A stretch of DNA of 6,357 bases, from the NCBI GenBank assembly GCA_003136335.1, contig PLEA01000265.1, positions 1-6,357 of the forward strand, written 5' to 3'. This stretch comes from Acidobacteriaceae bacterium. Its GTDB lineage: Bacteria; Acidobacteriota; Terriglobia; Terriglobales; SbA1. The translations under genes were made by a program, and so were the position numbers. Positions 1 through 6,118 of this stretch are shown here, piece after piece (the stretch's first letter is position 1; every line of letters begins with the position of its first letter). The notes beneath the pieces are model-generated. The model saw only the letters and a program-made list of their open reading frames with translations, did no database searches and was not told the origin of the DNA.

Positions 1-1191
1 GGCGTGGGCAAGACGGAGATTGCGCGACGACTGGCCAAGCTGGCGAATTCACCATTCTTGAAAGTCGAGGCCTCGAAGTTTACCGAAGTCGGATATGTGG
101 GACGCGATGTGGAATCGATGGTGCGGGATCTGGTGGAGATCGCGATCGACAATGTTCGCGAGGAGAAGTTGGAGGACGTTGCCGACAAGGCCGAACTCAA
201 TGCGGAAGAGCGGCTGCTGGATATTCTGCTGCCGCCGGCACCGCGGCCGGATGGGAGTTCGACTGCGGGCGGCGTGGTGATTGACGGGAGCACTGCTTTG
301 ACGGAGTCTTCGAGCCGGACGCGCGAAAAACTGCGGCAGCAATTGCGCGAAGGAAAGCTGGATGATCGCACGGTGGAGATCGATGTACGCGAGCGCAATT
401 TTCCGTCGTTTGAAATTATGACGAATCAGGGCATGGAGGAGATGGACGTCAACATCAAGGATATGTTGCCGAACATCTTTGGGCAGCGCACCAAGAAGCG
501 GAAGATGAAGGTGAATGAAGCCTTCGAGTATTTGATTCAGGAAGAAGAGCAGCGGCTGATCGATATGGACCAGGTCACGCGCATGGCGATCGATCGCGTG
601 GAGAATTCGGGGATCGTGTTCCTCGACGAGATCGACAAAATCGCTGGGCGCGAAGGCGGTCATGGGCCAGACGTTTCGCGGGAAGGCGTGCAGCGCGACA
701 TTCTTCCCATCATTGAGGGCACCACGGTTAATACGCGCTATGGAATGGTGCGCACCGACCACATCCTGTTCATCGCGGCGGGCGCGTTTCATGTGTCGAA
801 GCCGAGCGACCTGATTCCTGAACTACAGGGGCGGTTTCCGATTCGCGTCGAGCTGCAATCGCTGACCATGGAAGATTTCGTGCGGATTCTCACGGAACCG
901 AAATCGTCGTTGGTGACGCAGTACACGGCCCTGCTGGAGACCGAAGGTGTGAAACTGGAGTTCACGCCGGAGGCGCTGGATGAGATTGCGCACTTTGCAT
1001 TCCGCGTGAATGAGAGTACGGAAAACATTGGGGCGCGACGCCTGCACACCATCATGGAGCGCGTCCTCGACGAGTTGAGCTTCGACGCTCCGGAGAAGAA
1101 GGGCGCGCATGTAACCATTGACGCGGAATACGTGCGCAAGATGCTCACCGACATTGTGAAGGATCAGGATTTGTCGCGGTACATTCTGTAG
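1..1191 (+). CDS. hslU: ATP-dependent protease ATPase subunit HslU (ClpY), 3' part; N-terminus outside window
   Basis: This is the AAA+ unfoldase that, with the HslV peptidase, forms the cytoplasmic HslUV protease for misfolded or regulatory proteins. The reading frame is open from base 1, beginning inside Walker A ([11 protein letters not shown], window residues 1-11), so the GTG at 4 is an internal codon and about 55-60 N-terminal residues are missing. Visible motifs are the pore loop GYVG (residues 31-34), a charged intermediate domain (about 55-195), Walker B VFLDEIDK (D209, E210), [11 protein letters not shown], the arginine-finger region GRFPIRVEL (R278), the sensor-2 helix [10 protein letters not shown], and the C-terminal tail DLSRYIL that in characterised HslU docks into HslV. 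The frame ends in TAG at 1189-1191, so the C-terminus is intact. Extrapolated length is about 455 aa, normal for the family and slightly longer than the E. coli protein, with the extra residues probably in the I-domain. hslV is expected upstream but is not in the window. No lesion is seen. Confidence 0.97.
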   Translation, partial: GVGKTEIARRLAKLANSPFLKVEASKFTEVGYVGRDVESMVRDLVEIAIDNVREEKLEDVADKAELNAEERLLDILLPPAPRPDGSSTAGGVVIDGSTALTESSSRTREKLRQQLREGKLDDRTVEIDVRERNFPSFEIMTNQGMEEMDVNIKDMLPNIFGQRTKKRKMKVNEAFEYLIQEEEQRLIDMDQVTRMAIDRVENSGIVFLDEIDKIAGREGGHGPDVSREGVQRDILPIIEGTTVNTRYGMVRTDHILFIAAGAFHVSKPSDLIPELQGRFPIRVELQSLTMEDFVRILTEPKSSLVTQYTALLETEGVKLEFTPEALDEIAHFAFRVNESTENIGARRLHTIMERVLDELSFDAPEKKGAHVTIDAEYVRKMLTDIVKDQDLSRYIL

Positions 1192-1201
1192 GAAAATCCT
1201 T

Positions 1202-1277
1202 AACCACAGAGGGCACAGAGGCGCACCGAGGAACTCCCGTCGAACTTCCTCTGTGTTTCGCTGTGTCCACTGTGGTT
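1202..1277. repeat. Imperfect 32-bp inverted repeat, AACCACAGAG-type extragenic palindrome
   Basis: Arm 1202-1233 (starting AACCACAGAGGGCACAG) pairs with arm 1246-1277 (ending CTGTGTCCACTGTGGTT) at 25 of 32 positions around a 12-nt loop. Both arms carry the CACAG / CTGTG core in register several times, giving a sequence built from a short reiterated motif. It lies 10 bp after the hslU stop and is followed by T-rich sequence (1276-1302), so on the plus strand it could also act as a transcription terminator for hslU. The AACCACAGAG...CTGTGGTT pattern resembles interspersed palindromes I recall from acidobacterial and other environmental genomes. That family membership is memory-based and copy number cannot be tested here. 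Confidence 0.75.
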
Positions 1278-1303
1278 TGTCTTTTGATTTTGTCTTTTGA
1301 TTA
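1278..1303. repeat. 13-bp tandem duplication abutting the aminotransferase start
   Basis: TGTCTTTTGATTT at 1278-1290 is followed directly by TGTCTTTTGATTA at 1291-1303, which match at 12 of 13 positions. The second copy ends on the A of the ATG start of the next gene. The duplication fills the place where a Shine-Dalgarno sequence would sit, and no AGGAG-like motif is visible there. It may be a replication-slippage product at the edge of the neighbouring palindrome. Confidence 0.7.
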
Positions 1304-2658
1304 TGAAAATCATTGACCGGCACCGCTTGCAATCTCTGATGCAGCGCGAACTGAAGAAGTTTGTGGACGAGCGTCCGCGGTCGAAGGCGCTGTTTGAACG
1401 CGCGCGGAAGTCACTGCTTGCCGGCGTGCCCATGAACTGGATGGTGAAATGGGCGGGAGCGTTTCCGCCCTTTGTGCGGGAGGCGCAGGGGGCGCACTTC
1501 TTCGATGTGGACGGCCATCGCTACACGGATTTTTGCCTGGGCGACACGGGAGCGATGACCGGACATTCTCCACTCGCCACAGTCAAAGCCGTGGAAGAGC
1601 AGGCGCGGCGCGGCATTACGCTGATGCTGCCGGGGGAGGATTCGATCCTGGTGGCCGAGGAACTGCAAAAGCGTTTTCAGTTGCCGTACTGGCAGTTCGC
1701 GCTCACGGCTACCGATGCAAATCGCTTTTCGATTCGCCTGGCGCGGCAGATTACGGGGAGGCCGAAGATTCTGGTGTTTAACTGGTGCTATCACGGCACA
1801 GTGGATGAGACGTTCATCACTCTGGAATCTGACGGCACGGCCGGGCCGCGACGCGGGAACATTGGTCCGCCGGGGAATCCCGCGGTCACGACCACGGTCG
1901 TCGAGTTCAATGACGTCGACGCACTGGAACGGGCGCTAGCTGCGGGAGATGTGGCTTGCGTGCTGGCTGAACCCGCGATGACGAACGTGGGCATCGTGCA
2001 TCCGCAGCCGAGATATCATCAGGCGTTGCGCGAATTCACGCGCAAGCACGGAACGTTACTCGTCATTGACGAGACACACACAATCTGCGCTGGGCCCGGA
2101 GGGTTCACGCGCGCCGAAAATCTCGATCCTGACATACTCGTGTTCGGCAAGGCCATCGGTGGAGGCATTCCCGGCGCGGCTTATGGCTTTTCGCAGGAAG
2201 TTGCGGAGCGCATTGCTGCCAAGCATGAACTGGAGAACTGCGACGTGGGCGGGATCGGAGGCACGCTGGCGGGAAACGCGCTTTCTCTCGCCGCCATGCG
2301 CGCCACGCTGACAGAAGTTCTTACGAAACGGGCATTCGACCGCATGATTCCTATGGCCGAGCGCTGGACCTTGGGTGTGGCCAGGGCAATTGCAGATGCG
2401 GAACTTCCCTGGCATGTTACTCGTCTTGGGTGCCGCGCGGAATATCTTTTTAGCGCCGCGGAGCCGAAGAATGGCAGCGAGGCCCACGACGCGATGGACT
2501 TTGAACTGGAACGATTTATGCATCTCTACGCCATGAACCGGGGAATTTTGCTCACCCCGTTTCATAACATGGCGCTGATGTCGCCCGCCACGGATACGGA
2601 AGATGTGGAGCGGCATAGCACAGTATTCCGCGAGGCAGTCGGGGAACTGGCGGGGTAG
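1303..2658 (+). CDS. Class-III PLP-dependent aminotransferase, glutamate-1-semialdehyde aminomutase-like
   Basis: This is a 451-aa fold-type I PLP enzyme of the class-III (omega/GSAM) aminotransferase family; substrate unknown, probably cytoplasmic. Visible are the N-terminal signature GVPMNWMVKW, then FDVDGHRYTDF, the cofactor-stacking YHG (Y163-H164-G165), the PLP-nitrogen aspartate in VIDETHT (D256, E257), and the Schiff-base lysine in FGKAIGGGIPG (K283). The phosphate-binding motif, usually SG(T/S)EA, reads TATDAN (T135-N140). A true hemL normally has NSGTEA and about 430 aa, so this is more likely a paralogue acting on another amino acid or beta-amino acid than tetrapyrrole synthesis. 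The ATG at 1303 is preferred to an in-frame TTG at 1297 and to ATG 1339 because the residues after it (MKIIDRHRLQSLMQREL) look like a normal helical N-terminus. No Shine-Dalgarno is visible for any of them. It stands alone between two extragenic repeats, with no pathway partner nearby. The frame is intact to TAG. Confidence 0.9.
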   Translation: MKIIDRHRLQSLMQRELKKFVDERPRSKALFERARKSLLAGVPMNWMVKWAGAFPPFVREAQGAHFFDVDGHRYTDFCLGDTGAMTGHSPLATVKAVEEQARRGITLMLPGEDSILVAEELQKRFQLPYWQFALTATDANRFSIRLARQITGRPKILVFNWCYHGTVDETFITLESDGTAGPRRGNIGPPGNPAVTTTVVEFNDVDALERALAAGDVACVLAEPAMTNVGIVHPQPRYHQALREFTRKHGTLLVIDETHTICAGPGGFTRAENLDPDILVFGKAIGGGIPGAAYGFSQEVAERIAAKHELENCDVGGIGGTLAGNALSLAAMRATLTEVLTKRAFDRMIPMAERWTLGVARAIADAELPWHVTRLGCRAEYLFSAAEPKNGSEAHDAMDFELERFMHLYAMNRGILLTPFHNMALMSPATDTEDVERHSTVFREAVGELAG

Positions 2659-2672
2659 GATGTGCTCGCAGT

Positions 2673-2750
2673 GAAAAGCGGCCCCCAGAGACTGAAGCCC
2701 GCCCTTTTTGTGGCGTTTAGCGGCACGGCTGAAAGCCGGGCCCTTCCCAA
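2673..2750. repeat. GGCTGAAaGCC-type extragenic repeat with hairpin
   Basis: The 143-bp gap between the aminotransferase and the lipoprotein gene contains two related units: ACTGAAGCCCGCCCTTTTT at 2691-2709 and GCTGAAAGCCGGGCCCTTCCC-like sequence from 2728 to 2748. The second forms a strong hairpin, 2722-2730 pairing with 2734-2742 (GGCACGGCT / AGCCGGGCC, 8 of 9 pairs, GAA loop). This style, with CTGAAGCC hairpins followed by CCCTT, matches interspersed repeats I associate with Acidobacteria; that is recollection, not a search. A further small hairpin, CGCC-CAAG-GGCG, lies at 2766-2777. No gene is visible in the gap, and no clear promoter could be named for the lipoprotein gene. Confidence 0.6.
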
Positions 2751-2801
2751 AGGTTGCTATCCCGACGCCCAAGGGCGGTCTGTTAGTCTGTTTTCTTCCG
2801 C

Positions 2802-3896
2802 ATGAGATGCGCTACGCCGAGGTTTTTGCTGGTTGTGGGGGTGCCGTTGCTGTTTGCGGCGTGTGCGACGATTGGGCCTCCGCAGCCTCCGTCGCTCGAA
2901 TTGCCGAAGCCGCCTTCGGATCTGCGGGCCGCGCGCAAGGGCGATCACATTACTCTCACTTGGACTGCTCCAAATGTTACGACCGATCGGCAGACGATTC
3001 GAAACGTGGGTCCAACCCGGATATGCCGAGGACTTCAATCCGCGTTGACGCAATGCGGTATTCCGGTCGGGGAGGCCGCTGCGCAGCTCAGTCCCAACGC
3101 AACGCAATCTCCCAAGCAGAAAGCGGCAAGGTCGTACACCGACTCGCTCGCCGGGCAGCTTCAAACTGATAATCCTTCCGGTTTCGTTACCTATGCCATC
3201 GAAGTACTCAATGCGGACGGCCGCGGCGCTGGGCTTTCGAATCAAGTGCGGGTTTCGCTGGCCCGCACTCTCCCACCGCCGCAGGACTTCGTTGCGCGCG
3301 TCACGGGTCAGGGAGTCGTGCTGAACTGGACTAGCGATGCTCCGGCGGCGGGTTTCACCCCAGCTGTACATTACATCTATCGCGTTTTTCGGAGCCCGGA
3401 GGGCAGTTCGCCTCAAATTCTTGCGGGTGAGGTTCCGGCAGGAAACGCACGCAGTCTCAGTCTTACGGATTCGAGCATCGAATGGGAAAAGACGTATGAA
3501 TATCGCGCGGAGACGGTTACGGTGATTGCTCAGGCAAACAAGCCGGAGGTACAGATCGAAGGGGACGACACACCCGAGATCAAAGTTTTCGCGCACGATG
3601 TTTTCCCACCCGCCGTTCCTTCCGGGCTGCAGGCGGTGTCTTCCGGTCCCGGACAGAAGACCTTTGTCGATCTGGTATGGGCTCCGGTTACCGATGTCGA
3701 TCTCGACGGCTACAACGTCTATCGTCACGAAGAAGGAATGGCCGCAGTGAAGGTGAATGCGGAGCCGGTAAAAACGCCGGCATATCGGGACGCGAACGTC
3801 ATGCCGGGCAAGCGCTATTTTTATTCTGTCTCTGCGGTAGATGTTCGCGGGAACGAGAGCGCGCGGTCGGAGGAAGCCAGTGAAACCGTTCCGTGA
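2802..3896 (+). CDS. Lipoprotein with three fibronectin type III domains
   Basis: This 364-aa exported lipoprotein begins MRCATPRFLLVV, with a hydrophobic stretch (residues 8-20) and lipobox LFAAC, giving lipidation at Cys21. A Pro-rich tether (residues 25-38) follows, then three FN3-like beta-sandwich domains at about 36-153, 157-265 and 269-364. Each has the core Trp (W54 in TLTW, W176 in VLNW, W293 in LVW) and a late Tyr strand (Y131; Y231/Y233; Y341 in YFYSVSAVD). The first domain has an enlarged loop containing C75 and C85 (CR...C..PVGE) that could form a disulfide. No catalytic domain follows, so a binding or scaffolding role in the envelope is inferred. Related proteins are, from memory, common in Acidobacteria and often lie near housekeeping genes such as lysA, which is not seen here. 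The ATG at 2802 is the start that includes the full signal peptide; its upstream Shine-Dalgarno is poor. The stop is TGA, 42 nt from the stop of the convergent gene. A 323-codon antisense open frame overlaps it and is judged a shadow. Confidence 0.85.
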   Translation: MRCATPRFLLVVGVPLLFAACATIGPPQPPSLELPKPPSDLRAARKGDHITLTWTAPNVTTDRQTIRNVGPTRICRGLQSALTQCGIPVGEAAAQLSPNATQSPKQKAARSYTDSLAGQLQTDNPSGFVTYAIEVLNADGRGAGLSNQVRVSLARTLPPPQDFVARVTGQGVVLNWTSDAPAAGFTPAVHYIYRVFRSPEGSSPQILAGEVPAGNARSLSLTDSSIEWEKTYEYRAETVTVIAQANKPEVQIEGDDTPEIKVFAHDVFPPAVPSGLQAVSSGPGQKTFVDLVWAPVTDVDLDGYNVYRHEEGMAAVKVNAEPVKTPAYRDANVMPGKRYFYSVSAVDVRGNESARSEEASETVP

Positions 3897-3938
3897 GGAC
3901 GAAGGAACTTCCTGGCAGACAAGAGATTTCAGGAATCT

Positions 3939-5861
3939 TCAGTTCGGAGCCGCCACACGAGCGTGGTAACCCTTGCGAGTCCGAACCTGCAAGCGCTTAC
4001 CATCTTTCTCGGCGATGACGCTGATCGTGCGAAAGTTTCCATTGGGCTGGAAATCGGCGGGTTTGTAGGCGACGAAGTAACGGCTCCGGATCAAATCATG
4101 CAGTTTATCGAAAGACCTGCCCAAAGTGAGGATATCGCCGGGAAACATCGCCTCGCCTCCGCTACGCTCCGCTAGAACTTCCAACACCTTGTCGGCATCC
4201 GTCTTGTCGCCTCGATCCTCTCGCGTGCTGACGGTGTAAATGGTCACGCCCGTTCTCTCCGCGACCTGGATACTCTGCTTCAGGCTGCTGTGGCTGGAAT
4301 TGTCTTCGCCGTCGCTGAGTATTACCAACACTCTCGCCACCCGCTCGCTCTCGGGATACACTGCCAGCTTGCGACAAGCGAATGACACGGCGTCAAAGAG
4401 CGCGGTTCCTCCTCCGTTGGCGAGCTTCACAATTCCCTTTGCCAGTTCATTTGGATCGGAAGTGAAGTCCTGCGTGACGGTAGTGTCCTGGGAAAAGCCC
4501 GCAATGAAACCCAAGTCTGAGGCTCCGCTCAGCATTTTTTCCACGAACTTCGTCGCGGCATGCTTTTCAAACGAGAACCGGTCGACCACCGAACCGCTGG
4601 TGTCAATGAGCACGGCCAGTCGCAAAGGAAGCTTCGACTGCGGGGCAAACTGCTCCACCCTTTCAGGCGGCTTATTGTCATCCAGGATCCGGATATTGGA
4701 TTGCTCCAAATCGTTCACCATGTGTCCATGGCTGGTGACAGTGAAGAATAAGGTGACCTGGTCCACGCTGGTACGAATCGTCCATGCAGCCCCCGTGGAT
4801 GGAAGATTCGGGAGCGTCACCGCGCCGATGCGGGCGCCCTCTGAGGTCGTGTTGCCCTCGGCCAGCGTGCCGCAGTCTTCGCAGCTCCCGCTGTCGGATT
4901 CATTTCCTACAGCCCCGAGCTCCGCCTTCAATCTCTCGCTATTGGGGAAGGTCTGTGGCCGCAGTGAAGCAACCAGTGTGGTCGTTTGCGACGGACTGCC
5001 AGCACTCGCTGCCCGAACAGCTTTGTTATGAGCAAGAGCAGCGAGGTTCTGCCGGGCCCCGGGAGCGAACGCATTCGTCGGGTCCTCGCTGATAAACAAG
5101 TTCAGCTCGCGCTCCATGGCATCAAATTCCTTGAGAGACATGGCGGCCGACGCGGCGACGTAGTGTACATTCGCCATTCCGTTGTGATTCAACGTGTGGA
5201 CTAGCTTGGCCGTTTCCAGGGCTTGCTGGTATTGATGGGTTCCGTTTTGCGCGTAGGTCAGGGCCGAGAGGATCCGGGCATCCTTGGGGCGCAGGGAAGC
5301 AGCTTTCTCCAGTTCTGGTTGCGCGGCTCCAAAATCGTTCGCCGACAATGCCACTAGGCCGAGATTCAGGAATGATCCCGGAAACTTCGTATCCAGCTTC
5401 GCGGCCGTTTCAAATTCGCTCCTGGCGTGAGGCGTGTCTTCCTGATCGAGATAGGCGAGCCCGAGACCAATGTGGGCTGAAACGAACTTGGGATAGACAT
5501 CGATTGCACGTTGCAGGTGCTTGATGGCTTCTTTCGAGTGCTGTGCTTTCATTAGCGAGGTAGCTTGGTTGAACTGCTCCACGGCCTTATTGGGAGCTTC
5601 CAGATCGAGTGCTGATACCACACCGGAATCGATCAGCTCTTTATCCTGTGCCTTCTGATGCTCGCTCTCCTTGGCGTGCCGGTTCACCTGATCGAGATAC
5701 ATCTGCGCGAAGTCGATTTGCGCAAACCCGGAATCCGGACCTGCATTGAAGTAGGGTATCTGGGCGAGAGCCGAGATCTGGCCACATAGCCAGAGGGCGA
5801 CGGCCCAGGCGAGCCCACGCTGAATGCCTTTGCATGAGGGTTGGTGAGGCGCAGAGTGCAC
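3939..5861 (-). CDS. Secreted TPR and von Willebrand factor A protein (VWFA-related Acidobacterial domain)
   Basis: This is a 640-aa exported protein. Residues 1-33 form a signal peptide: basic start, hydrophobic core LAWAVALWLC, and a likely cut after SALA, before QIPYF. Residues about 91-226 hold around four TPR repeats (such as EAIKHLQRAIDVYP, ARSEFETAAKLDTKF, AAQPELEKAASLRP), with further TPR-like helices to 265. A low-complexity linker (280-360) includes CEDC (C327, C330). Residues about 366-405 form a small beta domain typical of the family. The VWA domain (about 412-595) carries a complete MIDAS: DTSGS (D420, S422, S424), T486 in GGGTALFD and D517 in LSDGED. The tail ends RVRTRKGY-like (QVRTRKGYHA), as in the family described as VWFA-related Acidobacterial. 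Metal-dependent protein binding outside the cytoplasmic membrane is inferred; partner unknown. The GTG start is chosen for its well-placed AGGAG and because it yields a full signal peptide. The gene is convergent with the FN3 lipoprotein gene and divergent from the FAA-hydrolase gene. Confidence 0.9.
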   Translation of the reverse strand: MHSAPHQPSCKGIQRGLAWAVALWLCGQISALAQIPYFNAGPDSGFAQIDFAQMYLDQVNRHAKESEHQKAQDKELIDSGVVSALDLEAPNKAVEQFNQATSLMKAQHSKEAIKHLQRAIDVYPKFVSAHIGLGLAYLDQEDTPHARSEFETAAKLDTKFPGSFLNLGLVALSANDFGAAQPELEKAASLRPKDARILSALTYAQNGTHQYQQALETAKLVHTLNHNGMANVHYVAASAAMSLKEFDAMERELNLFISEDPTNAFAPGARQNLAALAHNKAVRAASAGSPSQTTTLVASLRPQTFPNSERLKAELGAVGNESDSGSCEDCGTLAEGNTTSEGARIGAVTLPNLPSTGAAWTIRTSVDQVTLFFTVTSHGHMVNDLEQSNIRILDDNKPPERVEQFAPQSKLPLRLAVLIDTSGSVVDRFSFEKHAATKFVEKMLSGASDLGFIAGFSQDTTVTQDFTSDPNELAKGIVKLANGGGTALFDAVSFACRKLAVYPESERVARVLVILSDGEDNSSHSSLKQSIQVAERTGVTIYTVSTREDRGDKTDADKVLEVLAERSGGEAMFPGDILTLGRSFDKLHDLIRSRYFVAYKPADFQPNGNFRTISVIAEKDGKRLQVRTRKGYHARVAAPN

Positions 5862-5868
5862 GGAATTA

Positions 5869-5873
5869 CTCCT
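5869..5873 (-). promoter_or_regulatory. Ribosome binding site of the TPR-VWA gene
   Basis: On the minus strand AGGAG lies 7 nt before the GTG start at 5861-5859, an optimal spacing. It is the only clear Shine-Dalgarno sequence in the window and decides in favour of this GTG. Confidence 0.75.
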
Positions 5874-5881
5874 GCGAGGAC

Positions 5882-5897
5882 GTGGGCTTGCGCCCGC
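5882..5897 (-). promoter_or_regulatory. Small hairpin just upstream of the Shine-Dalgarno
   Basis: GTGGGC (5882-5887) pairs with GCCCGC (5892-5897) across a TTGC loop on the plus strand, giving six pairs, one of them G-U. On the minus-strand transcript the matching stem ends 8 nt before the AGGAG of the TPR-VWA gene. It could modulate ribosome access or be incidental GC-rich sequence. Confidence 0.4.
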
Positions 5898-5916
5898 AAC
5901 TTGTCAACGACAGCAC

Positions 5917-5940
5917 GCGGAGATTTCGGGGGATCTCCGC
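5917..5940. promoter_or_regulatory. Perfect 8-bp inverted repeat upstream of the TPR-VWA gene
   Basis: GCGGAGAT (5917-5924) is the exact reverse complement of ATCTCCGC (5933-5940), with an 8-nt spacer. It lies 55-79 bp upstream of the TPR-VWA start. On the plus strand it is followed by TTTCTTTC, which resembles a factor-independent terminator, but no plus-strand gene lies upstream to be terminated. The alternatives are a two-fold operator or a leader hairpin of the minus-strand transcript. Confidence 0.5.
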
Positions 5941-6118
5941 TTTCTTTCACCCAGAACGTCCCGGGGCCCTACTGTAGCATATATTCCTGCGGACGCTGAT
6001 TCCACGTGTTGGACACAGGTAAGGCCGTGCTGTCGCCGTCGAAGGTGCAAATGGCGGAGTCAGAAAATATTCCCTTCTTTGCGTCTCAATTTCTATAGAT
6101 ATGGTTAGATAGAAGGCG

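Larger units (their letters stand above)
5862..6118. other. Divergent intergenic region, no gene seen
   Basis: These 257 bp separate the leftward TPR-VWA gene from the rightward FAA-hydrolase gene and should hold both promoters. The half next to the TPR-VWA gene carries two hairpins, listed separately. On the minus strand a possible -10 is TATGCT (5976-5981), with no convincing -35. On the plus strand an AT-rich patch has TATAGA (6094-6099) and TATGGT (6100-6105), the latter 15 bp after TTGCGT (6079-6084). All are weak matches and cannot be assigned. Open frames reaching into the region look like extensions of shadows of the flanking genes. Confidence 0.5.

Noticed and set aside
4..6. GTG as a start codon for hslU
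   Set aside because: It is the Val of the Walker A motif GVGKT. The frame is open through base 1 and the family needs about 55-60 residues upstream.
49..792. 247-codon open frame on the minus strand inside hslU
   Set aside because: It is exactly antisense to unmistakable HslU motifs, and its translation is rich in Arg/His without recognisable domains, as expected of a high-GC shadow.
1303..2658. Annotation of the aminotransferase as hemL
   Set aside because: The phosphate-binding motif and N-terminus differ from GSA aminomutase and no tetrapyrrole genes are nearby, so the specific symbol is not supported.
2757..3728. 323-codon open frame on the minus strand across the FN3 lipoprotein gene
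   Set aside because: It is long, but the plus strand has a signal peptide, lipobox and three FN3 cores. The antisense product is Arg-rich and has no visible domain.
3924..3938. Possible bidirectional terminator between the convergent genes (AGATT / AATCT, 5-nt loop)
   Set aside because: The stem is only five AT-rich pairs with no U-tract on either side, too weak to call.
4240..5031. 263-codon plus-strand open frame inside the TPR-VWA gene
   Set aside because: It is antisense to the linker and VWA domain, where the minus strand carries a complete MIDAS. The Ser/Leu-rich translation is typical of a shadow.
5684..5950. 88-codon minus-strand frame overlapping the start of the TPR-VWA gene
   Set aside because: It runs out of frame through the signal-peptide and N-terminal region and has no ribosome binding site or recognisable motif.
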